Source: Thermococci archaeon
GTDB lineage: Archaea > Methanobacteriota_B > Thermococci > Thermococcales > Thermococcaceae
Direction of reading: 5' to 3'
Assembly (NCBI GenBank): GCA_003660485.1
Contig: QMUI01000007.1
Location: 1-12,263 of the forward strand
DNA length: 12,263 bases
Part shown: one piece after another, positions 6,589-12,263 of the stretch
Layout: each line of letters opens with the position of its first letter
Position numbering within the stretch: the first letter of the stretch is position 1
Program-made: the position numbers and the translations under genes
Notes under the pieces: model-generated
What the model was told of the DNA's origin: nothing
The model's database searches: none
What the model saw: the letters and a program-made list of their open reading frames with translations, nothing else

Positions 6589-7974
6589 ATGACATCTCAG
6601 AAAGAAAAGCATTTCAAGAGGAAAGAAAAAAAGTTAGGACAATTTTTTACGCCTCCGAAGGTTGCCAAATTCATAATTGAATTTGCGTGCAACCATCTTG
6701 ATAACAGAAAAACAAATCTTGCATGCGACCCTGCGTGTGGAGAAGGCGTATTTTTGAAGTACTTAAAGGAAAAGGGTTTTGAAGTTTATGGATTTGATAT
6801 TGACCCATCAGTTAAAGATAGGGCCCCAAAGGACATAAAAGATAGGATATTCATAAAGAATGGTCTCTCAGAGCTCCCCCACGAAGGGAAGTACGACATA
6901 GTAGTAGGCAATCCTCCTTTTTCAGCTAAGTATGGGCGAATAACGGATAAAGAGATCTTATCAAATTTTGAACTTGGAAAAGGAAAGAAGAGTCAAGCTA
7001 TCGAGATATTATTCCTCGAGAAATTCTTTAGGTGTGCTAGAGACGGAGGAATCATTGGAGTAATACTGCCGTTTGGAATATTCTCAAATACTGGCTTGAA
7101 ATATGTTAGGGACTTTATATTGGAGAATTCACGGGTTCTGGCAATTGTTTCTCTTCCACGTAATATTTTTGAAGGAACTTCAGCAAGAACCGCAATTTTG
7201 TTCGCGAAAAAAGGTGGACCTCACAATGGAGAAGTTCTCATGGCTAAGGTTAATTCAATTCACAGTTTAACGTTGGCAAAGATCAACGCAATAGGGAAAA
7301 GGGTAAAGATAGTCGACTCAATATTGTACCCAGAGTTTTACCTACAAAGTCATCTCGAGTTAGCGAACAGCGTTCCATTAGGGGAACTAGTTGAGATAAG
7401 AAGTGGAAGAACAGAGTACGGAGAAAAGAGAAAATTCTCAAAGAGTGGCATTCCATTTATATCCGCAAAGGTTGTAACACCCCTGGGTATTGATTTTAAG
7501 AGAGACATGAAATTCGTTCAACCAAACTCGGAAATGTACAAGAAGAGCGCGCACGCTCGGGTTGGTGAGGTAGTTTTCGTTAGAGTTGGTGTAGGGACAA
7601 TTGGCAGAACAGCGGTCATTGCGTCAAAAGAGGAAGAAGGAGTTGTGGATGATTGGAGCTACATTTTAACAGTCAAATCAGATAAAATAAATCCATTTTA
7701 TTTGGCATTTTACTTGCAAACTCCAACGATTAGAGAGCAGATATTAAAGTACGCACGCGGGGTTGGGACAATAACGATTCCACAGCGAGAATTGAAGAGA
7801 ATTCCCGTTTTAATTCCTCCAAAAGATTTTCTCGAAAAGTGTGAAAAGGCGTACAGAGAAATTATCCGACTAAGGAAAGAGGGCAAGATTCACAGAGCAA
7901 AAAAGGTACTGGAGGAAATTAAAAAGGAGATAGAAGAGATGATTAGGAACAATATTCCAAAAATTTCACAATAA
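6589..7974 (+). CDS. N6-adenine DNA methyltransferase fused to a target-recognition domain (M.PabI-like)
   Basis: 461 residues. Residues 1-240 are a gamma-type adenine methyltransferase: motif X LGQFFTPPKVAKFII (16-30), motif I ACDPACGEGVFL (45-56, SAM binding), IDP after strand two, and motif IV NPPF (108-111, catalytic). Residues about 262-415 resemble one HsdS target-recognition half: VPLGELVEIRSGRTEYG, IPFISAKVV, ARVGEVVFVRVGVGTIGRTAV, YLAFYLQTPTIREQI, GVGTITIPQRELKRIPVLIPP. A charged helix follows to the end. It transfers a methyl group to adenine. Because an R.PabI-type enzyme faces it, the likely target is GTAC, protecting the host. There is no helicase or nuclease domain. Codons look more A+T-rich than in the neighbouring housekeeping genes, fitting a transferred cassette. 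The start is the ATG at 6589 behind GGAGTGG. Confidence 0.88.
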   Translation: MTSQKEKHFKRKEKKLGQFFTPPKVAKFIIEFACNHLDNRKTNLACDPACGEGVFLKYLKEKGFEVYGFDIDPSVKDRAPKDIKDRIFIKNGLSELPHEGKYDIVVGNPPFSAKYGRITDKEILSNFELGKGKKSQAIEILFLEKFFRCARDGGIIGVILPFGIFSNTGLKYVRDFILENSRVLAIVSLPRNIFEGTSARTAILFAKKGGPHNGEVLMAKVNSIHSLTLAKINAIGKRVKIVDSILYPEFYLQSHLELANSVPLGELVEIRSGRTEYGEKRKFSKSGIPFISAKVVTPLGIDFKRDMKFVQPNSEMYKKSAHARVGEVVFVRVGVGTIGRTAVIASKEEEGVVDDWSYILTVKSDKINPFYLAFYLQTPTIREQILKYARGVGTITIPQRELKRIPVLIPPKDFLEKCEKAYREIIRLRKEGKIHRAKKVLEEIKKEIEEMIRNNIPKISQ

Positions 7975-8307
7975 CCTCCCTATCGGATCTAGATAAAACC
8001 GAGAAGATTTTTCATAAGAGATTAGCATCAGCCACCTAAACTTTGCAGTACTAGGCTCTATCGTTATCCCTTAGATGTCTTATGGGTTTCCCAATAATGC
8101 TAGAGTCTCCGACGAAACTTAAGGGCATAGACCATCGGTTGTAATTCCGAAGAGCCCTACAAAATTTTTATAACCACCAATCGACAACTTAACACTAGCC
8201 CAGCATTATTATCAAACCCTGATCCCTACCATAGGATTCCTCCTTTCCCTTGGAGGCCCAAGTTGCTCTAAATTAACGCTAACACACAACAAAATCCCAT
8301 TTCTAGG
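7975..8307. other. Gap between the convergent modification and restriction genes
   Basis: 333 bases without a convincing gene. Just past the methyltransferase stop there is a short T run (GATTTTTC, about 8006-8013) that may end its transcript. A strong TATA-like GTTATAAAAATTT reads on the minus strand (about 8163-8175). A 9-base inverted repeat, AATAATGCT (8093-8101) and AGCATTATT (8202-8210), spans the middle. A minus-strand frame of about 26 codons starting near 8130 has no ribosome binding site. Confidence 0.4.
8163..8176 (-). promoter_or_regulatory. Possible minus-strand promoter between the R and M genes
   Basis: Minus-strand GTGGTTATAAAAATTTTG matches a Pyrococcus TATA box. A transcript from about 8140 would have no gene ahead of it and would run antisense into the 3' end of the methyltransferase gene. 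It could drive a small RNA or be fortuitous. Confidence 0.3.
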
Positions 8308-8982
8308 TCAGCCTTTAACACTCCTTAGTAGGAACCCGATAACATCCTTCTTATGAGATTCGGAAGCTATGATAAACGCTTTCAGGGTCTCCTTTATTAG
8401 TTCTGGAGGAACTTCGTACTCAACTATCTCATTCTTCCTCGCGCTCCTTCCCGCCAAACTCGGTCGGATATTTGTTAGTGGAATACACACATAGACCATT
8501 GACTGGTAGCCAACTGCTCGTTGTTTGTGCTTTAAGACTATCTCGATGAATTCTCCAGTTGGTAACTCCTTCTTTGCGACGGGATAAACTTCCTCATAGA
8601 GTTCAAAACCATGAAGGCAACGCTTAGTGCTCTTCCGCCAAATCCCCTTGTCTTCAAGGTACGAACTGACACCGTCAACAAATTCTAGAAGTTCTTTTAT
8701 ATCCCTCTCAGAGAGAATACCAGCCCTGTACGCTAACTTCACAATTTTTGACAACTCATAATCATATAAGCCATCTTTTGAATATGATATCTGCCACTCA
8801 ATGTAATATGCCCTCAACTCATCTTCCCTCTCTGGAAAATGTGTTTTTCTTGGAGGCACTGGAATTCCTATGCCGTTCTCAATTTTCTTAACTCGAACTT
8901 TCGAAGTAGGTCTGGTTATTGGTAGCTTGACAACTATTTTACCATTTGCAAGGGAAATTTCAACTTCCGAATTATTGCTCAA
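8308..8982 (-). CDS. R.PabI-family restriction enzyme (adenine DNA glycosylase/AP lyase type)
   Basis: 224 residues, close to the 226 I recall for Pyrococcus abyssi R.PabI, with no classical PD-(D/E)XK motif. From memory, the residues reported as important in R.PabI are E63, Y68, K154, H211 and D214. This protein has E62, Y67 (IEWQISYSKDG), K153 (KHKQRAVGYQ), H210 and D213 (SESHKKDVIGF), a constant offset of one. R.PabI flips the adenine from GTAC, removes it, and the abasic site is then cut; no metal ion is needed. The start is the TTG at 8980-8982, strongly set by GGAGGTGA six bases before it. The gene faces the adenine methyltransferase and has its own promoter. The family call rests on recalled residue numbers and context, not on an alignment. 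Confidence 0.8.
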   Translation of the reverse strand: MSNNSEVEISLANGKIVVKLPITRPTSKVRVKKIENGIGIPVPPRKTHFPEREDELRAYYIEWQISYSKDGLYDYELSKIVKLAYRAGILSERDIKELLEFVDGVSSYLEDKGIWRKSTKRCLHGFELYEEVYPVAKKELPTGEFIEIVLKHKQRAVGYQSMVYVCIPLTNIRPSLAGRSARKNEIVEYEVPPELIKETLKAFIIASESHKKDVIGFLLRSVKG

Positions 8983-9014
8983 AATTTGTCACCTCCAAAA
9001 AGGACATAGCCGAA

Positions 9015-9034
9015 GGTTAAATAATATTTATGAA
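9015..9034. promoter_or_regulatory. A+T-rich divergent promoter core
   Basis: GGTTAAATAATATTTATGAAC. On the minus strand CATAAATATTAT (9021-9032) would start the R.PabI-like transcript near 9002, with a leader of about 20 bases. On the plus strand TTAAATAATA (9017-9026) would start the metallo-hydrolase operon near 9048. The same core may serve both directions. Confidence 0.45.
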
Positions 9035-9047
9035 CTACTTAGGACTA

Positions 9048-9145
9048 CTCAAGGTGGGCGATGAAGAGTTTAACCCCTCCTGACGGCTTCGCTCCCCCGG
9101 ATGAGGAGGCGGTCCCCCCTGGAGCCCTCTTCTGGAGGTGAGAAA
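9048..9145 (+). other. Structured leader or small RNA candidate upstream of the metallo-hydrolase operon
   Basis: About 100 G+C-rich bases between the predicted transcript start and the first gene. Two nested perfect stems: GAAGAG 9063-9068 with CTCTTC 9127-9132, and CCTCCT 9076-9081 with AGGAGG 9104-9109, with a small inner CGG/CCG. The ribosome binding site GGAGGTGA (9134-9141) follows directly after the outer stem, so folding could affect translation. Box C-like CGATGA, box D-like CTGA and GGATGAG elements also occur, so a C/D guide RNA is an alternative, but the final D box is not canonical. Confidence 0.35.
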
Positions 9146-9418
9146 GTGGAAGAGCTGATAAAAGAAGTCCGGGAGAAGTTCGGAATTGAAGTTAGGAACA
9201 TGGAAGATGCGTGGAGGCTGGTCGAGTGGCTTGAGGAGAGGGGATGGGTGGTTTACATAATCACCGCCAAAGATAGGAAGCAGGTAGATGCTTGGCACTC
9301 GAGCTATGGAACGCTCTTCGCCCAGTTCGGCGAAATCCCTAACTTCCCAAGCATACTGGAAGGGATACTAAAGGTAGCCCTATTGGCGAAGAAGCTTGAG
9401 GAGGAAGGCGTTGTATGA
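9146..9418 (+). CDS. Conserved-looking small protein of unknown function
   Basis: 90 residues; family not recognised. The start is the GTG at 9146, set by a near-perfect GGAGGTGA (9134-9141); the longer frame from 9101 has no such site and covers the structured leader. The protein is soluble and mixed alpha/beta: an acidic/basic helix (EELIKEVREKFGIEV), DAWRLVEWLEERGWVVYIITAKDRK, then DAWHSSYGTLFAQFGEIPNFPSIL and a C-terminal helix rich in Lys and Glu. No membrane segment or metal motif. Its TGA overlaps the ATG of the metallo-hydrolase gene (ATGA), so the two are translationally coupled. Confidence 0.8.
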   Translation: MEELIKEVREKFGIEVRNMEDAWRLVEWLEERGWVVYIITAKDRKQVDAWHSSYGTLFAQFGEIPNFPSILEGILKVALLAKKLEEEGVV

Positions 9419-10092
9419 TACCCATCGAGATAGAGCCGAACATCCTGATGCTAAAGGGGGTTCACCTCGACTCAAACGTCTACTTCCTCAAGAGCGGTAG
9501 AGAGGTCCTAATAGTTGACACCGGAACAGGGGTCTACTGGAACAAGTACATCGACGTAGCGAAGGGAGAGGGTTACCTCGACGTTGAGAGGGTGTACATC
9601 TTCAACACCCACGAGCACTTCGATCATGTAGGTGGCAACGAGGCCTTCAAGAGGTACTTTAACGAGAAAGGAATTGATGTTGTATTTGTGGCTCACGAGC
9701 TCACAGCTAAGACCTTAGAGGAAGGAGATGATTACGTAATCCTGTCCTTCTATTACGGGAGGAGGTTTAAGCCTCAGAAGGTTCAAATAAAGCTGAAGGA
9801 TAGTGATTACCTCAAGGTGGGTGGTATTGAGCTTAGGTTAATACACACCCCAGGTCACACCCAAGGAAGCTCGTGCCTGTACTACGAGGAGGAGGAGATA
9901 ATGTTTACCGGAGATACCGTCTTTCTAGGAGCTTACGGGAGAACTGACCTACCCACAGGCAACTTTGAGGAGCTAGTTAAATCCTTGGAGGAACTGCGCG
10001 AGTTCAGGGTCAGGCTGGGTCTTCCTGGGCACGGAAAGATAATAAAGGACTGGAGGGGAAACCTTGAGAGGATCCTGGGGGAGCTCGTATGA
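9415..10092 (+). CDS. Metallo-beta-lactamase fold hydrolase
   Basis: 225 residues with every metal-site motif of the metallo-beta-lactamase superfamily: THEHFDHVGG (H66, H68, D70, H71), HTPGHTQGS (H148), FTGDTVF (D167) and LPGHG (H206). VDTGTGVYW near the N terminus is the usual first conserved Asp loop. It resembles the glyoxalase II-like/general hydrolase branch, so a thioester or similar substrate is possible, but none is indicated. Cytoplasmic, no signal peptide. It overlaps both neighbours by four bases (ATGA), placing it in the middle of a tight operon. Confidence 0.93.
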   Translation: MIPIEIEPNILMLKGVHLDSNVYFLKSGREVLIVDTGTGVYWNKYIDVAKGEGYLDVERVYIFNTHEHFDHVGGNEAFKRYFNEKGIDVVFVAHELTAKTLEEGDDYVILSFYYGRRFKPQKVQIKLKDSDYLKVGGIELRLIHTPGHTQGSSCLYYEEEEIMFTGDTVFLGAYGRTDLPTGNFEELVKSLEELREFRVRLGLPGHGKIIKDWRGNLERILGELV

Positions 10093-10337
10093 GGAAGGGA
10101 ACCGTTAAGGAGGTCTTAGCCAAGATAAAGTACGATCCCAGGGAAAACGAGGAAGATTACTATATCGTGATAGAGCACAGGGGAGCTTACGGTAACGTGA
10201 GGAGAATTCCCGTTAAGCTGATCGAGCTCGGCCACGGCTACTTCTTCGTTGGGGAGACCCAGATACCCTACCACAGGATACTGAAGGTGGTAAGGAAGGA
10301 TGGCAGGGTCGTATGGGAAACTAGGAAGAATAGGTAG
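10089..10337 (+). CDS. DUF504 / UPF0248 family protein
   Basis: 82 residues matching the archaeal DUF504 (UPF0248) family: KGTVKEVLAKIKYDP, YYIVIEHRGAYG, IPVKLIELGHGYFFVGETQIPYHRI and a final VVRKDGRVVWETR. The full length is present. The family is small and widespread in archaea, without an established biochemical role that I can state. The ATG at 10089 overlaps the hydrolase stop by four bases. The 3' end overlaps the start of the nuclease gene by 38 bases in another frame. Confidence 0.92.
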   Translation: MRKGTVKEVLAKIKYDPRENEEDYYIVIEHRGAYGNVRRIPVKLIELGHGYFFVGETQIPYHRILKVVRKDGRVVWETRKNR

Positions 10338-10827
10338 CTTAATTCTGGTGTTCTTAATCCTCGGATGCTTGTCTCCTCAGCCCCAGGTTTTACACGGGAA
10401 AGTCGTTAGGGTAGTTGATGGTGATACACTCTACGTGAAGCTCGACAGCGGGGAAGTTGTGAAGGTCAGGCTCGTTGGAATAGATGCCCCAGAACTTGAA
10501 CCAGAGCTCATGAGGCCGGGCGAGTACAGGGGAGTTCACAATGTCACCTGCCTAGTTAACTATGCCAATATAGCGAAGGAGTTCCTAGCTAACGTTACCC
10601 TAGGCAAGGAAGTGACCTTGGAGTTTGACTCGAAGCAGGAGAGGAAAGATAAATACGGCAGGCTTCTCGCCTATGTATACCTCAACGGAACCGATGTGAA
10701 CGAGCTGATACTCGAGAAGGGGTTGGCTAGGGTATTTTATGAGAAGAGGTTCGACAAGATGGGAGAGTACTTGAGAGTTGAGGAAGAAGCGAGGAAGAAA
10801 AAGCTAGGCCTGTGGAGCTGTAACTAA
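10300..10827 (+). CDS. Thermonuclease (staphylococcal nuclease-like), probable lipoprotein
   Basis: 175 residues. A basic N terminus and hydrophobic segment end in LILGC (Cys23), a lipobox, so the enzyme is probably exported and membrane-anchored. The nuclease domain follows: VVDGDTLYV (D40, D42), VRLVGIDAPELEPE (R57, D62, E65) and KYGRLLAYVYLNG (R121), corresponding to D21, R35, D40, E43 and R87 of the staphylococcal enzyme. So the calcium-dependent active site appears complete. The start is the ATG at 10300, with AAGGTGG nine bases before it and inside the DUF504 gene. The stop TAA (10825-10827) overlaps the old stop codon of the convergent peptidase pseudogene. It probably degrades extracellular DNA or RNA. 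Confidence 0.9.
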   Translation: MAGSYGKLGRIGSLILVFLILGCLSPQPQVLHGKVVRVVDGDTLYVKLDSGEVVKVRLVGIDAPELEPELMRPGEYRGVHNVTCLVNYANIAKEFLANVTLGKEVTLEFDSKQERKDKYGRLLAYVYLNGTDVNELILEKGLARVFYEKRFDKMGEYLRVEEEARKKKLGLWSCN

Positions 10828-12097
10828 TTGTAACTTACCTTTATCCCATCGATTACTTCTTCACCGTTCTCATTTATTATCCAATCATTTGGATCTATAA
10901 TTATCTCCACTGGCTTCTCTTTAAAATCAAATTTCACTCTTGCACTTCCATTTACCTATATCTTCTTTGTGAAGCTCTTGGTTGGGGTTATTACTTGAAC
11001 TTCCACGGGCATCGTAAAATTGCTCTCATCGATGATATCGAATTCTAAAGATCCTCTTAGGTTACTTATCCTATAGCGAGGCATTTCCTTCGAGTAAAAC
11101 CACTCCCTAAAGAACCAGTCCAAATCCCGTCCACTAACCCTTTCAAAGATCCCCTGAATATCTGTTAAATTGCACTCCCTATTGTGGCATGCCCTTAGGA
11201 GTTCCCTCAACCCTTCGAAGAAGGTCTCATTCCCAAGAACAAACTGAAGAGATCTGAAAATGAATGCTCCCTTGTAATATATTTCAGCTTCAGCCCTGGG
11301 ATTGAATACATTTCCCTCGTATATCCTGACCAAAGAGTAGGTGGAATTCGCCAAAGAGTTCTCAACGTAATCGATTAGGCCATATGAGCCCGTGCAAACT
11401 ATAGCTAGGTAATTCGCCAAGCTCTTATCGACCCTTCCAAAGGATGCATAGTCGCCGAACCATACGTGAGCTATTTCGTGGGCAAGCAACAAGATTTCAT
11501 TCCTTTCTGGGTGCACGAGTATTATTCCCCTCGGGAACTCAAAGCCGGCCTTTTGGCTTAGGCTTTCAAGGTAGAATACCTTAATGGATAATCAAGGAAT
11601 TGGGAGTAGTTCCTTATGATTGAGGTTATCGTGTCAACTGTACCCTTATTAGCATTGTACACTTCGATGGAAACCCTCAAGTATTCCTTCTTTATACGGG
11701 AGAAGTTCCCCAGAATTATTACGGGATTCATGGAATTGTTTGAGAAGAAGTAGTCATTATTGTTGATCCAGAATCCTTCCCCTTTCTCGTCTATTATCGC
11801 ACCTCTGGGCATCTTTATCTCGGCCTCGTAACTCTTGAAGCTCCCAAGCTCCTTCAGTAGCCACATTGATGAAAGTACAATCTCATTCCTAGTGTACGAA
11901 GTCCTAAAGATGCTCCCTCCTTCCCTTAACTCAACGTAGCTCGTGAAAGGCTCAAAGGGGGTTAGTTTGCCTTCGTGCCTAACCTCAACGATAGCCTTTC
12001 CCCTTATTTTGAGCGTCAATAGAAGGAGATTTGCTTGAGGCATAGATATTATGGAGGAGTTCTTGAGTAGAGCATTACGAACCGTTTCCTCCTGCAC
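10824..12097 (-). pseudogene. Decayed M1 (gluzincin) metallopeptidase-like gene
   Basis: Conceptually joined minus-strand frames give an M1-like protein with LLLAHEIAHVWFGD (HEXXH) and a family-like end, IDPNDWII. Visible damage: (1) a frameshift near 11580-11583, where restoring one base gives YPLKVFYLESLSQKAGFEFP and joins the HEXXH frame; (2) an in-frame TAG at 10956-10958, read as KKI-stop-VNGSARV, where TGG (Trp) would restore the frame through to TAG at 10824-10826; (3) DKSLANY where M1 enzymes have a zinc-binding Glu (Lys codon 11424-11426); (4) no proper start, since the first part follows a TAG at 12098-12100. The intact parent was probably a membrane-linked or exported peptidase. 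The M1 assignment rests on HEXXH plus flanking pattern. Confidence 0.8.
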
Positions 12098-12155
12098 CTA
12101 TTTTCGTTTCAGTCCCTGACTAACTATTACCAAGGAGTTTTTGTGGTGCAGGAGG
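12088..12155. repeat. 11-base perfect inverted repeat at the pseudogene/ORF junction
   Basis: CCTCCTGCACC (12088-12098) and GGTGCAGGAGG (12145-12155), 46 bases apart, bracket the stop codon of the fragment at the right edge. It could be a transposon-end stem or a large RNA hairpin. Within it, AGTCCCTGACT forms a small dyad. Confidence 0.5.
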
Positions 12156-12263
12156 TTGGCTTCAGCCACCAGCGTCACGGGACTCACCGAGCCCTCAGCT
12201 GGCGGTTCATTAGCCTTTGGGCTGAACGGAAACAGCCCCAGCAAGTTCAATACAGCAGTAAAA
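12098..12263 (-). CDS. C-terminal fragment of an unidentified ORF, possibly TnpB-like
   Basis: About 54 residues enter from the right edge and end at TAG (12098-12100). The first residues, FTAVLNLLGLFPFSP, would fit after the DRD of the last RuvC motif of an IS605-type TnpB (DRD.xA.LNLL); a Pro/Ala-rich tail with NEPPAEGSVSPVTL follows. The segment looks richer in G+C than the peptidase remnant, and an 11-base inverted repeat brackets its end. The alternative is that it is the N-terminal part of the same peptidase gene, because the two frames are in register across the TAG. The deciding DRD residues lie outside the window. Confidence 0.4.
   Translation of the reverse strand, partial: FTAVLNLLGLFPFSPKANEPPAEGSVSPVTLVAEANLLHHKNSLVIVSQGLKRK

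Noticed and set aside
9035..9298. Minus-strand open frame across the structured leader
   Set aside because: It is antisense to the 90-residue gene with its strong ribosome binding site; the composition is an artefact of the G+C-rich leader.

Overview
The window looks like chromosomal DNA of a hyperthermophilic archaeon of the Thermococcales, most likely Pyrococcus. Ribosome binding sites are strong (GGAGGTGA type), TATA boxes lie about 25 bases before very short leaders, and GTG and TTG starts occur. The peroxiredoxin is close to identical to the known Pyrococcus horikoshii enzyme as I remember it, and Taw3, the minimal SufBC pair and a DUF504 protein all fit. No rRNA, tRNA or CRISPR array is visible.

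Layout from left to right: (1) a minus-strand pair, a ZIP metal transporter followed by the 5' end of taw3 (cut by the window edge), divergent from an acetamidase/formamidase; (2) a plus-strand pair, a NifX/NifB-like domain protein with a Trp/Gly/Arg tail and a small membrane protein; (3) a 564-base gene-free stretch with what look like decayed IS200/IS605 ends; (4) a minus-strand sufC-sufB operon for Fe-S cluster assembly; (5) a minus-strand peroxiredoxin with a well-defined promoter; (6) a convergent pair, an N6-adenine methyltransferase fused to a target-recognition domain (plus) and an R.PabI-family restriction enzyme (minus), separated by 333 bases; (7) a plus-strand operon of four overlapping or nearly touching genes: a 90-residue unknown, a metallo-beta-lactamase hydrolase, a DUF504 protein and a lipoprotein-type thermonuclease; (8) a decayed M1-type peptidase gene on the minus strand, with a frameshift, a nonsense codon and a probably lost zinc ligand; (9) a C-terminal ORF fragment at the right edge, possibly a TnpB-like transposon gene abutting the pseudogene.

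The most notable item is the restriction-modification pair. R.PabI is known to be a sequence-specific adenine DNA glycosylase rather than a nuclease. The small protein at 8308-8982 keeps the residues I recall as important in that enzyme at an almost constant offset, and the methyltransferase next to it would protect the host. The pair lies between conserved housekeeping genes, which suggests a transferred cassette. The other second-look items are the NifX/WGRG pair, the structured leader before the metallo-hydrolase operon, the stepwise decay of the peptidase gene, and the transposon remnants.
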